NCBI RefSeq assembly: GCF_009728935.1
Contig: NZ_CP034235.1
Location: 6,399,501 to 6,463,500 of the forward strand
Reading direction: 5' to 3'
DNA from: Paenibacillus psychroresistens
GTDB taxonomy: Bacteria > Bacillota > Bacilli > Paenibacillales > NBRC-103111
Length of the DNA: 64,000 bases
Position numbers and translations under genes: made by a program. The notes beneath the pieces are model-generated. The model was not told where the DNA came from. It saw only the letters and a program-made list of their open reading frames with translations, and did no database searches. This document shows, piece after piece, positions 9,201-16,629 of this stretch; position 1 is the stretch's first letter, and each line of letters begins with the position of its first letter.

Positions 9201-9851
9201 GGATTCTTTTGTATGATTTGTATAGAACTTTATATATTCGAGAATATGCCAAGGCATCTCATGTGGTAAAAGCATGTATTCAACCTGATCATAATTAATA
9301 CCACTTAGATCTGATCTTGTACGAGGCTTGGATTCTTCAATCATTACAACGCCATTAGCCTGATTAATTGCCTCAATGCCTTGAGCACCAACATCTCTAT
9401 CCATGGAGAATAATACGCATATGGCCTTATTTCCGTAGGTATTGGCTAATTCAGTCATAAAACGATTCGCAAGCAAGACGTTGCCGTTTTCCTCATCCAT
9501 TTTGCTCAAAACTAGCTTTTTCTCATGAAATTCAATGTTCTGACTAGGAGGTAAAAGATACACACTATTCGGTCGAATTTCTGTATCTCCTTCAATCGAG
9601 TAAACATCCATAACCGTAAACTTAGCAATAATCTCTAAAGGGAATAATTCAATACTTGAAGCACTGTTTTGCGCTACAATAAACGCTAATCCACTATTAG
9701 GGACCATCTGTCTTAAAAATTGCTCCAATGGCTCGAGTTTATCTAGAGAAGCGGAGATACCAATGATAGTAAATTTTTCATTTGACTTAAGAGGATAAGA
9801 CGAGGAATTGTCCGATTCAACTTTTTCTCCCATACAGGCTTCACTCTCCAT
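6243..9851 (-). CDS. CheB-CheR-PAS fused histidine kinase, kinase domain intact
   Basis: A 1202-residue chimera. Residues ~26-205 are a CheB methylesterase-like domain: the Ser (GISAS) and Asp (SMDRDVG) positions remain, but the catalytic His is Asn (VAQN). Residues ~225-490 are CheR with an intact SAM site (AGCSTGEE), HFFRD and TCRNMLIY. Then come a PAS-like domain, a Glu/Asn-rich coiled coil (repeated NEELQS units, ~690-760), two PAS domains, a HisKA with AGIAHEIRNP (His ~998) and a HATPase with DHGVGIP and GTGLGL. There is no transmembrane segment. No chemoreceptor gene is seen nearby, so methylation of a non-chemotaxis target is possible. Met7, with GGAG upstream, is an alternative start. 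Confidence 0.9.
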   Translation of the reverse strand: MESEACMGEKVESDNSSSYPLKSNEKFTIIGISASLDKLEPLEQFLRQMVPNSGLAFIVAQNSASSIELFPLEIIAKFTVMDVYSIEGDTEIRPNSVYLLPPSQNIEFHEKKLVLSKMDEENGNVLLANRFMTELANTYGNKAICVLFSMDRDVGAQGIEAINQANGVVMIEESKPRTRSDLSGINYDQVEYMLLPHEMPWHILEYIKFYTNHTKESIEEERERLFVILKQTTGVDFSSYKQASILRRIQRRMGIQGHQSLHEYNQFLNENVAEVAALQKDLLIGVTHFFRDSKAFSVIQKKVIPMIFAQRNEDKQIRVWVAGCSTGEEVYSLAILFREYMDAHKEEYNVKIFATDLDKDSVQHASKGIYTEAIRKHVKSQYVENYFTRRGEDYQVNKEIRQMIIFAQHNLLKDPPFNQLDLVTCRNMLIYLQPEMQRKVISLFHFSLNSNAFLFLGPSETLGKLANLFENIDTKWNIYQYNEMNQWLSPHTYGSSEMLNIKKTNDKSSVISRLKDTDRIQKMDAIYAKLIEDYVGTFIIIDDNNDIIHINGSANKYLCIPKGKPSHSLFRMILESLSITMHTALHKVRKEHTEVIYQDIMVKTINGPLTINLIAKPFHMNSWNEKLIIIFFEEIIKSSDIEISDTGLNQEKREQSFLQIDKSIIQHIKDLDQELFLAKESLQATIEELESSNEEFQASNEELIVVNEEMQSTNEELQSVNEELKAINNEYQHKIQELTEMNNDMSNLIVSSNIATLFLDMNINIRKFNPAITFEINLMDFDIGRPLSDISHNLIYNSLLVDVKQVLFTHVIIEKDIQSKNGKYYSVKILPCRAADQTVVGVVISLVDISEAKKTSEELLMLSHAIHQSPGSIVITDLGQRIKYTNARYMEQTGYQMEEVVNLTLNLFSDNLSAEQLSAIWDQVQAGEKWVGELINKRKNGESYAELVTLLPIKDDDDKIISYLRVSDDITEQKHTLELLYKSDMLSVVGQLAAGIAHEIRNPLTALKGFTKLLAPDTKKKNYIEIMMSELNRIETIISELLMLARPQMLHFEKKNVLDILQDVIMLLEGQAILNNVEIITKFADDLPWIICVQNQLKQVFINIIKNGIEAMPQGGDLIIKARLLESNKILISFTDHGVGIPENKIPQIGDPFYSTKENGTGLGLMVSYKIIENHQGNIEIKSIVGKGTTFEIILNIMEVLA

Positions 9852-9897
9852 TTTAGAGGAATTATATACTTCTGATATTCATGTATAAACGGCTTCA

Positions 9898-9913
9898 CCG
9901 TCTTTTAAGACGG
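9898..9913. other. Perfect 7-bp inverted repeat upstream of the first CheB-CheR gene
   Basis: CCGTCTT-tt-AAGACGG, about 50 bp upstream of the gene start. It may be a leader hairpin or an operator. There is no T-tract in either direction, so it is not a classical terminator. Confidence 0.45.
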
Positions 9914-9974
9914 AGCGTTTGTCCGGAATTCTAAGATCAGTTCAAGTGAAAAATTTATACTTTCTTAGAATTTT

Positions 9975-10003
9975 AAAAAAGAGACCTTCTCTAAGGTCTC
10001 TTT
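9975..10003 (-). terminator. Terminator of the sigB-cheY operon
   Basis: Arms AAAGAGACCTT/AAGGTCTCTTT around CTCT. On the minus strand it ends in TTTTTT. It overlaps the stop codon of the last gene of the operon (10003-10410). Confidence 0.88.
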
Positions 10004-10410
10004 TATCCGTTTGTGATCTCATTAATAAAATCTCTTAGCCAATAATAAGCTGACTTGTCTTCCCACAACTGCAATATATTATTATCGAGCTTATCAGGGG
10101 AGCCTATCTTATAAATATCGACATAGTAATCACTGGAGGTAGGCGGAAAATTAATTCTTATTATATAAGGCTTTATGTATTTAACCATTAAAAAATCTTC
10201 AATGCTTATGGATGATAGCACTCCAGGCTCACTTTTTAATAATCCAACGAATTGCCACAACATTTCTTGCTTAATTTCTTTAAGAAAGCTCGTTCCTGTA
10301 TCCCATTTATTCACAAATACACGTTTCCCATTTAATCGGAGCGCATATACATTCGGATTTTCGAAATGATCTATTTCTAAAATTTGTAGAGCCTCTTGTA
10401 ATGGGTTCAT
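10003..10410 (-). CDS. Uncharacterised protein at the end of the sigB operon
   Basis: A 135-residue soluble protein, mixed alpha/beta by eye, with no signal peptide, membrane segment or motif I recognise. Notable stretches are RVFVNKWDTGTSFLKEI near residue 30 and YYVDIYKIGSPDKL near 90. The ATG has AGGAGG nine bases upstream. It follows cheY on the same strand with no terminator between, and ends in a strong terminator, so it should share SigB control. A hairpin-plus-tail repeat sits directly before its ribosome binding site. Function unknown. Confidence 0.75.
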   Translation of the reverse strand: MNPLQEALQILEIDHFENPNVYALRLNGKRVFVNKWDTGTSFLKEIKQEMLWQFVGLLKSEPGVLSSISIEDFLMVKYIKPYIIRINFPPTSSDYYVDIYKIGSPDKLDNNILQLWEDKSAYYWLRDFINEITNG

Positions 10411-10428
10411 TGATTGGGTCCTCCTCTG

Positions 10429-10462
10429 GGCTTTCGTTAGAAAGCCTTCTTCGTAAGCATAT
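10429..10462. repeat. Third copy of the hairpin-plus-tail element
   Basis: Arms GGCTTTC/GAAAGCC with loop GTTA, two spacer bases, then CTTCGTAAGCATAT. It matches the layout of the two copies at 3441-3517 with a different but fully paired stem. It lies between cheY and the terminal gene of the sigB operon, directly before an AGGAGG ribosome binding site. Confidence 0.75.
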
Positions 10463-10474
10463 ATGTTTTATCTG

Positions 10475-10837
10475 TCATTTATTTAATACCTTTGTTAACG
10501 AGTCAATAACACGTTTTTTATCAAATGGTTTAACAATAAAATCTTTTGCACCTGCCATGATAGAATTTAAAATCATTCTTTGTTGACCCACAGCAGAGCA
10601 CATAATTATTTTGGCATCTGGATAGAGCTTAATGATTTCCTTGACAGCTGTATATCCATCCATATCTGGCATAGTAATATCCATTGTAACTATATCCGGT
10701 CTTTGCTCTCCATAAAGCTGAATAGCTTCTAAGCCACTCTTAGCTTCACATATTTCTTCAAAATTCATATCAATTATAATATTCCGCAGCATTTGCCGCA
10801 TAAACATTGCATCATCCACAATCATGATCTTGGCCAT
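10475..10837 (-). CDS. cheY: CheY-like single-domain response regulator
   Basis: A 120-residue stand-alone receiver. It has the acidic pair (MIVDDA), the phosphoacceptor Asp in DIVTMDITMPDMDG, a switch Ser (MCSAVGQ) and Lys in IVKPF, so it should be phosphorylatable. The ATG with GGAGG seven bases upstream was chosen over a start 12 codons earlier. It follows sigB on the same strand, about 90 bp away and without a terminator. No flagellar genes are nearby, so it may pass signals among the kinases of this island rather than to the motor. The sequence is CheY-like, but that partner assignment is inference. Confidence 0.88.
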   Translation of the reverse strand: MAKIMIVDDAMFMRQMLRNIIIDMNFEEICEAKSGLEAIQLYGEQRPDIVTMDITMPDMDGYTAVKEIIKLYPDAKIIMCSAVGQQRMILNSIMAGAKDFIVKPFDKKRVIDSLTKVLNK

Positions 10838-10926
10838 TATCGATCCTCCATTAGGGATGGTACATAAGCACATAATTTAAGAAATAATATACCAATTATA
10901 ATCCTAGAGGAAGCTTTACGTCAAAA

Positions 10927-11709
10927 TCATTCCAGAAAAGATGACAAATTTTGGTCCACCAAAAGCACTTTCAGTTTGCCAATTGCTCTTTTTTGAATAC
11001 GGGAGACGCTCATTTGTGAAATACCTAGTTGTTCGGCAATTTGCCTCTGCGATTGCCCTTCATTATACGCCAAAAAAATGATGATCCGCTCATCTTTTTT
11101 CAATTGAACCATGGCTTCTTCTAGATCAGCACGCATCTCAAAAGCTTGGTAATCATCTGCTTGTGAACCCATTAAATCTCCAATTGATGAGCTATCCTCT
11201 TCATTGGATAAAGGAGTGTCCAAAGATATATAGTTATAGCTTTCTCGACCTGCCATGATCTCAATGGTTTCTTCAACCGATAGATCTAGATAATCAGCAA
11301 TTTCATCCATACGAGGGGAACGTTCCAAAGCTACAGTCAGTTCATCAACAGCATGCTGAATCAACAGACCTTTTTCTTTAATTCTTCTAGGTACCTTAAT
11401 AAACCATGATTTATCACGCAAATAATTCTTCAGATGACCAATGATGCTCTTCATCGCATAAGCTTCAAAAGGAATTCCCATCGAGCTGTCAAATTGCTGA
11501 AATAAACGAAGCATGGACATTTGCCCGACTTGGAATAGGTCTTCATATAAATCCGGTTTATTCCTCGACATTTTACCCGCTGCCATTTTTACAATAGGCT
11601 GATAGTATAGAATCAATTTTGTGGCTATTTCATTCGAATTGCTTTGTTGATATTGTTTAATGTACTCATTCATTTCATTTTGCTGAAGAGGGGATGAATT
11701 TAAATTCAT
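10927..11709 (-). CDS. sigB: SigB-like alternative sigma factor
   Basis: A 260-residue group 3 sigma-70 factor of the SigB/SigF/SigG type. Region 2 includes DLFQVGQMSMLRLFQQFDSS and FEAYAMKSIIGHLKNYLRD; region 3 follows near residue 115; region 4 holds the HTH QSQRQIAEQLGISQMSVSRIQKRA. It overlaps the upstream anti-sigma gene by ATGA, the usual rsbW-sigB coupling. A matching promoter (12200-12225) stands before that anti-sigma gene, so the operon appears self-activated. SigF or SigG are alternatives, but the rsbV/rsbW set and the stress genes carrying the same promoter favour a general stress role. Confidence 0.88.
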   Translation of the reverse strand: MNLNSSPLQQNEMNEYIKQYQQSNSNEIATKLILYYQPIVKMAAGKMSRNKPDLYEDLFQVGQMSMLRLFQQFDSSMGIPFEAYAMKSIIGHLKNYLRDKSWFIKVPRRIKEKGLLIQHAVDELTVALERSPRMDEIADYLDLSVEETIEIMAGRESYNYISLDTPLSNEEDSSSIGDLMGSQADDYQAFEMRADLEEAMVQLKKDERIIIFLAYNEGQSQRQIAEQLGISQMSVSRIQKRAIGKLKVLLVDQNLSSFLE

Positions 11710-12146
11710 GCCAGGTCCTCATTTCTGTGTAACAGTTTGGAGAGAATAACCTCCGTACCATGATTGGTACGTACTTGGACTTTATCCATTAAAGCGTGCA
11801 TCATAAAAATGCCAAGTCCTCCCACTGTTGCTTCCTCCAGTGTCTTATCGTGAAGCGTAGATGATTTATTAACCATTTGTTCATAATTAAAGCTTGAGCC
11901 CTCATCCTTAACATGAATGCTTAAACCGTTTTCTTCTAATTCAAATTGAATTTCCAATGACCCTGGCTCTTGATTTTCATAAGCATGTAAGACGACATTA
12001 TTGCATGCTTCTGCAACCGCAACCTTCATATCTTCAATTTGCTCATAAGAAAAGCCTACATTCGAAGCTATGCCAAATAGCGTGAGCCTCACGATATGCA
12101 GATATTCTGCTTTAGCTGGAATGGTTAAACCTATGCATGCATTCAT
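11706..12146 (-). CDS. rsbW: RsbW-type anti-sigma factor / serine kinase (copy 2, coupled to sigB)
   Basis: A 146-residue GHKL-fold anti-sigma kinase. N box EACNNVVLHAY, G1 box VKDEGSSF and G2-like GGLGIFMM are present. RsbW proteins bind and silence SigB and phosphorylate RsbV. The start is taken at MNACIGL, after a GGGAAG sequence; an upstream frame adds 27 residues that lie within the promoter. Its ATGA overlap with sigB marks it as the cognate anti-sigma factor. It is a clear paralogue of the rsbW-like gene at 12316-12732 (shared pattern IPAxAxYxxxVRLxLxGIAS). Confidence 0.88.
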   Translation of the reverse strand: MNACIGLTIPAKAEYLHIVRLTLFGIASNVGFSYEQIEDMKVAVAEACNNVVLHAYENQEPGSLEIQFELEENGLSIHVKDEGSSFNYEQMVNKSSTLHDKTLEEATVGGLGIFMMHALMDKVQVRTNHGTEVILSKLLHRNEDLA

Positions 12147-12199
12147 ATAGTTTCTTCCCTTTCTTTTCTGTCCTTTAAGGACTCCGTATATACTCTGAA

Positions 12200-12225
12200 T
12201 TACCCGAATACCTTGTATTTGAAAC
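12200..12225 (-). promoter_or_regulatory. SigB-type promoter of rsbW-sigB (autoregulation)
   Basis: Minus-strand -35 GTTTCA (12220-12225), 14-base spacer, -10 GGGTAA (12200-12205). It is about 55 bp before the rsbW start and fits the SigB consensus closely. Confidence 0.85.
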
Positions 12226-12258
12226 AATAGCAGATCACTATAAAAGATTGATTCGAAA

Positions 12259-12308
12259 ATAAAAAGAAAGACCCACTGAAGCTACGGATTAAATGCCGTT
12301 CAGTGGGC
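12259..12308 (-). terminator. Terminator between rsbV-rsbW and rsbW-sigB
   Basis: Outer arms CCCACTGAA/TTCAGTGGG, inner ACGG/CCGT, followed on the minus strand by TCTTTCTTTTT. It separates the rsbV-rsbW1 transcript from the SigB-driven rsbW2-sigB transcript. Confidence 0.85.
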
Positions 12309-12315
12309 TTTTGTG

Positions 12316-12732
12316 CTAAATATGCTTAGTTAGTATAACCTCGGTACCATTCTCAGTCAGAACAGTTACATCATCCATCAGTGCTTGCATTAGAAAAAGC
12401 CCTAATCCGCTTGTCTGAAGCTCGTTTACCGCTTTGTTATGCAGAGAGGTCTCTCTTGCAAGGGTTTCCTGAAAATCAAAGCTTAGCCCCTGATCTTTAA
12501 CCCGAATGGTTAAGCTTGCTTCTGTTATCTCAAATACGATATCTATGAAATTTGTTTCACCTTGTGGATTTGCATGCAGTACAGCATTATTGCAGGCTTC
12601 CGCAGCTGCAACCTTCATGTCATCGATCGCTTCGAGAGAAAAGCCCATATCAGAGGCAATTCCATATAAGCACAATCGCACAAGCTCTACGTAATCAGCA
12701 TGCGCTGGAATTTTCAATCGGATTTCGTTCAT
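12316..12732 (-). CDS. Second RsbW-type anti-sigma factor / serine kinase (copy 1, coupled to rsbV)
   Basis: A 138-residue GHKL anti-sigma kinase with N box EACNNAVLHAN, G1 VKDQGLSF and G2 SGLGLFLM. It overlaps rsbV by ATGA and ends at a terminator, so it is transcribed with rsbV and apart from sigB. Two RsbW proteins for one nearby sigma factor is unusual. It may also bind SigB, hold a different sigma factor, or act mainly as the RsbV kinase. The boxes are intact, so both copies are probably active kinases. Confidence 0.87.
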   Translation of the reverse strand: MNEIRLKIPAHADYVELVRLCLYGIASDMGFSLEAIDDMKVAAAEACNNAVLHANPQGETNFIDIVFEITEASLTIRVKDQGLSFDFQETLARETSLHNKAVNELQTSGLGLFLMQALMDDVTVLTENGTEVILTKHI

Positions 12733-13061
12733 GCTTGATTCTCTGTATTTTCCTTAAGAAACTCGGAAATACCCGTAAGGTCAAATAAACGCTTGATAGG
12801 TGCCGGTATTTCACGAACAGTGAATGGAGCATTTAGTTCATCACGTATTTTTAAAACAGAAATGATAATACCTATCCCAGTGCTGTCAATATATTTTAAA
12901 TTCTTTAAATTGAGGATCAATGGTTTCTCAACCTGATTAACAATCGATTCCAATGCTGAACGCAATTGGGGAGCTACTGAGAGATCAAGCTCTCCACTCA
13001 AATAAAACACATATTCTTCATCATTCTCTTGCTGATCCATAATAAATTTCTCAATATTCAT
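12729..13061 (-). CDS. rsbV: Anti-sigma factor antagonist RsbV (STAS domain)
   Basis: A 110-residue single STAS domain with the phosphorylatable-Ser signature in NLKYIDSTGIGIIISV near residues 55-70. Unphosphorylated RsbV sequesters RsbW and frees the sigma factor; RsbW phosphorylates it and a PP2C phosphatase reactivates it. The ATG at 13061 has TAGGAG eight bases upstream; a GTG three codons earlier would abut that site. A REC-PP2C phosphatase at 33816-34958 is the best candidate reactivating enzyme in the window. Confidence 0.9.
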   Translation of the reverse strand: MNIEKFIMDQQENDEEYVFYLSGELDLSVAPQLRSALESIVNQVEKPLILNLKNLKYIDSTGIGIIISVLKIRDELNAPFTVREIPAPIKRLFDLTGISEFLKENTENQA

Positions 13062-13093
13062 ATGTTTCACTCCTACGGTTAATGGTTAAATAA

Positions 13094-13122
13094 ATAGTAA
13101 CAAGAATTTATTGAAGATACAA
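13094..13122 (-). promoter_or_regulatory. Possible SigA promoter of rsbV
   Basis: Minus-strand TTGTAT (13117-13122), 17-base spacer, TACTAT (13094-13099), about 35 bp upstream of the rsbV start. It would give SigB-independent basal synthesis of RsbV and RsbW1. Confidence 0.45.
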
Positions 13123-13141
13123 GCAGGGAGGGCGATTATCG

Positions 13142-13300
13142 ATGAATTTATCCAACGATATTGATAAAAAAGAAACCCGTATTGAGAAAAAAACCGATTC
13201 AAGCATGGTGTTAACTACATTGATCAAATATGCAGCTTATCTAATCATTTTTTTCGGAGTGATGTATTTTTTGGTCAAATACATAATTCCTAAGTTTTAA
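13142..13300 (+). CDS. Small single-pass membrane protein
   Basis: A 52-residue frame, ATG at 13142 with GGGAGGG about ten bases upstream, ending TAA at 13300. The N-terminal half is charged (SNDIDKKETRIEKKTDSS) and residues ~25-47 form one hydrophobic helix (LIKYAAYLIIFFGVMYFLV), ending KYIIPKF. It is divergent from rsbV and followed by a good plus-strand terminator, which supports a real transcript. No function can be assigned. Confidence 0.75.
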   Translation: MNLSNDIDKKETRIEKKTDSSMVLTTLIKYAAYLIIFFGVMYFLVKYIIPKF

Positions 13301-13342
13301 CATTGCCAAGAGCAGCCTTCTTACTGAACAATGTAATAAAAA

Positions 13343-13389
13343 TGGATAGAGTCCTCAGATCACATCTGAATCTCTATCTATTTTTTATT
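13343..13389 (+). terminator. Terminator of the small membrane protein gene
   Basis: Outer arms GATAGAG/CTCTATC, inner TCAGAT/ATCTGA, then TATTTTTTATTT on the plus strand. It may also serve the convergent CheB-CheR gene. Confidence 0.82.
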
Positions 13390-13410
13390 TGTTTAAACTA
13401 ATTTTAACAA

Positions 13411-16400
13411 TTATAACTTCAGTATAATCTCCACAACAGTTCCTTTTCCTGGCTTACTTTTGAACGAAATAGCACCCTGATGGTTTTCGATAATTTTATT
13501 GTTTACTATGGTGTTCAGCCTTTCACTTTTTTCTCTAGTTTTTCTGGCGTTCTCATTCTGCTGGGACGGTCTGGGCCTTGGGGTCTCGGCTCCACTATCG
13601 CTAAAGCTAATGAATGCAGTTTTGTCGACAGACTTCACTTTAATGATCATATTTCCACCTTGCAGCATGGAATTCATGCCATTATTGAGAATATTAATAA
13701 ACAACTGCTTGAGCTGGACAGGAACACAATGGATGAAAAGATTAGGCACCGTAAATTTCACCAGGATTTCCACTTCTTTTAGAATAGCCTGCGGTTCAAA
13801 TAGCGCTATAACATCATGCAGTATGCCTACAACATCAACATTAGTAAATTCCGTCTGAAGCGGCGGTGCCAATATGATTAATTCATTGATCATAGCTTCA
13901 ATTCGATCCAATTCAGCGGTCATACTTTCACTCAAATTGTTAAACTCCTTTAATGCTAGAAGCGGATTGCGAATTTCTTGGGCAATTCCTGCCGACAGCT
14001 GGTTAGTGACTGCCAGCATTTCTAATTCCAAAACGCCGCTTTGATTACCATTATCTTTGGAGAAGCTTTTTCGCCGTTGCTCCGTTATATTGATACAAGT
14101 TATAACCACCCCTTCTTTCAAGCTGCGGCTCGAAAGATAAGGCAGGACTTTAATCGCAAACCATTCGTCATTTAAACTTTGTGCTTCAATTTCTATAGGT
14201 TCACCCGTAAGAAGTACCTTGATGGCGTCATCTGCTAACTGCTCATACTTCAAATTGTGCAGCAGATCACCAATAGGCTGCCCAATCTGACTTTCCTTCA
14301 AGTTAATCTCTTTGACCGCAGCTGGAGTAAATTTACGAATATTCAGCTTTTCATCTAAAAATACAGTTGCTATATTGGTACTATGGAAAAAATTAGAAAT
14401 CTCGATATTTATATCCGTTAATTCTTGGATTTTATACTGATATTCGTTATTTACCGCAACTAACTCTTCATTTCCTGATTGCAGCTCCTCATTAGTGGTT
14501 TGCAGCTCCTCATTGGCAACAATCAATTGTTCATTCGCCGTTTCCAGCTCTTCAATCGAAGTTTCGAGCTCTTCGTTTGTGGTTTCCAGCTTTAGGTTTA
14601 ATATCTGCAAAGTATCCTTGGCAAGCAGTAATTCATGCTCCAAATCTTCATCATGTTGTCCGGTATTGCCCTTAACATTGAAGGACTGCTGAATCTTATC
14701 CTCTTTAGTAATTTCTTCACTGCTCTTTACCAAATTCCCTGCTTCCTCGAAGAAAAGAACCATTAGCTTTTCATTTGTTGAGTGCAGTATCAACGATTTA
14801 ACAGTCAAATGAATAGAATGGCCTTTATGATTATCTTTTATGCTAACATCCCGGTATATGACCTCCTTTTTCTCTTTCCGTGCTTTATAAAGAGCAGTAC
14901 CAATGATAATGGATAAATATTCCGGGATCATTTTAAACAAATTTAGGCTTGGTTTACCCTTAGGGATCGATAAATACTGATTAGCATCCCCATTTATATG
15001 GATAATGTCATTATTCTCATCTACAATAATACAAGTAGCCACATATTCTTCAATCAGCTTTGTAAGAATAGTATCCAATTTAAGTATTTTTTCAGTTTCC
15101 TTAAGCTTAGTGATGATTTTTTTCTTGTGGAGCAGCTTTGTGTCACTTTCATGATCACCCAAATCCAAGGAACTTTGTGCAAACAAGTACCTATTCTCTT
15201 TGTGTTGATATAAATTCCATTTATTATTTATAGGAATAAATAGATTCGTTAAGTTCCCTAGTGATTCGCTTGGTCCTAAAAACAAGCTGGCTTCCGGCTT
15301 CAAAGAAAAATCAAATATGGAGATCACTTTTCTTTGTGCTTCTGGCTGAAAATAGATCAGCAAATTTCGACAGGATACTAGATCAATTTGAATAAAAGGC
15401 GGATCATTAAGCAAATTATGCTGCGCAAAAATGACCATCTGCCGGATTTCTTTATTCACTTTGTACTGGTTTCCATGATGTGAGAAATAGGCATTCAAGA
15501 GCTCTGGCTTAACATTTTTCGTAATGCTCTCAGAATATATACCTCTGCTTGCTGTATGAATGGCATCCTTGTCCAGATCGGTAGCGAATATCTTAACTTC
15601 AAATCTTTCTTCCATTACCTCCATTTGTTTTTTTATCAATATTGCAATGGAGTATACTTCCTCTCCTGTAGAGCAGCCTGGCACCCAAACCCTAATCTGT
15701 TTTTCCAACCGTTGCCGCTCGAAGATGGCTGGAATCACCTTATCTGCTAAGATGGAGAATGCGTCAGAATCACGAAAAAACTCTGTGACACCAATCAATA
15801 AATCCTTTTGCAGCAAAATGACTTCGTTTGCATGATGGTACAGATATTTGTTATAGTCCTTAAGATATTCAAATTGTAGAATGCCCATCCTCCTTTGGAT
15901 ACGGCGCATCACACTAGCCTGTTTGTAAACGGAGAAGTCCGTGCTTGATGCCTGCTTGATAATGGAAAACAGGGTCTTTAACTCTACTTCAATCGATTCT
16001 TTGGTCTGGTTCATATAAAATTCTATATATTCAATGATGTGATTGGGCATTTCCTCCGGAGAGAGAATGTAATCCGTGCGATCAATCTCTATATCACTTC
16101 CCGTTATACGTAAAGGTTTATGTGTATTCTTCTCCTCTACCATAATCAGTCCATTGGCATGAGTAATCGCTTCAATTCCACGCGTACCATCAATTCCCTT
16201 GCCACAAAAAAGGATTCCAATCGCATTGCTGCCGAAGCCTTCAACTAACGACTTCATAAAACGATCTGCCGGCATATCAAGTAACTTAGTCTCGGATGTA
16301 CACTCTGTCAAATGGATTTTCCCAGCACGAAAGATTATGTCATGCTGGGGCGGCAGCAAATAAATGCAATCCGAAAGAAGCTCCATATGATTTTCCGCAT

Positions 16401-16629
16401 GGAAAATCTTTTTCTCCGTATGTTTGGAGAGCTGCTCTATTTGAATATCTTTAGTTTTTGGCGAACCCAACTGAGCAATGACATAAGACAGGCCGCGCAC
16501 ATTATCCAAATGGTCTAAAAATTGCTTCAGCGCCTCCAGCTTTAAGGGTGAGACTGCTATTCCGACAACACTGAATTCTTTGAGTCTATCATTTGTTAGA
16601 TCTGTTTCCTTGCCAAATTGTACATTCAT
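13411..16629 (-). CDS. CheB-CheR fused pseudo-histidine-kinase
   Basis: A 1072-residue paralogue of the protein at 6243-9851. The CheB-like domain (~15-200) has lost Ser (GIAVS) and His (IAQL). The CheR domain (~220-470) keeps its SAM motif PGCSTGEE, EFFRD and SCRNLLIY. A coiled coil of repeated NEELE/NEELQ units precedes one PAS domain; the second PAS of its relative is absent. In the HisKA helix the phosphoacceptor His is Gln884 (AGIAQEIRNP). The ATPase domain lacks both glycine boxes (SDSGAETPRPRP and ERLNTIVNNK), yet the final strands (IIENHQGAISFKSKPGKGT) remain. Frame and length are intact, so this is a pseudo-enzyme, not a pseudogene. Its likely working part is CheR. Confidence 0.9.
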   Translation of the reverse strand: MNVQFGKETDLTNDRLKEFSVVGIAVSPLKLEALKQFLDHLDNVRGLSYVIAQLGSPKTKDIQIEQLSKHTEKKIFHAENHMELLSDCIYLLPPQHDIIFRAGKIHLTECTSETKLLDMPADRFMKSLVEGFGSNAIGILFCGKGIDGTRGIEAITHANGLIMVEEKNTHKPLRITGSDIEIDRTDYILSPEEMPNHIIEYIEFYMNQTKESIEVELKTLFSIIKQASSTDFSVYKQASVMRRIQRRMGILQFEYLKDYNKYLYHHANEVILLQKDLLIGVTEFFRDSDAFSILADKVIPAIFERQRLEKQIRVWVPGCSTGEEVYSIAILIKKQMEVMEERFEVKIFATDLDKDAIHTASRGIYSESITKNVKPELLNAYFSHHGNQYKVNKEIRQMVIFAQHNLLNDPPFIQIDLVSCRNLLIYFQPEAQRKVISIFDFSLKPEASLFLGPSESLGNLTNLFIPINNKWNLYQHKENRYLFAQSSLDLGDHESDTKLLHKKKIITKLKETEKILKLDTILTKLIEEYVATCIIVDENNDIIHINGDANQYLSIPKGKPSLNLFKMIPEYLSIIIGTALYKARKEKKEVIYRDVSIKDNHKGHSIHLTVKSLILHSTNEKLMVLFFEEAGNLVKSSEEITKEDKIQQSFNVKGNTGQHDEDLEHELLLAKDTLQILNLKLETTNEELETSIEELETANEQLIVANEELQTTNEELQSGNEELVAVNNEYQYKIQELTDINIEISNFFHSTNIATVFLDEKLNIRKFTPAAVKEINLKESQIGQPIGDLLHNLKYEQLADDAIKVLLTGEPIEIEAQSLNDEWFAIKVLPYLSSRSLKEGVVITCINITEQRRKSFSKDNGNQSGVLELEMLAVTNQLSAGIAQEIRNPLLALKEFNNLSESMTAELDRIEAMINELIILAPPLQTEFTNVDVVGILHDVIALFEPQAILKEVEILVKFTVPNLFIHCVPVQLKQLFINILNNGMNSMLQGGNMIIKVKSVDKTAFISFSDSGAETPRPRPSQQNENARKTREKSERLNTIVNNKIIENHQGAISFKSKPGKGTVVEIILKL

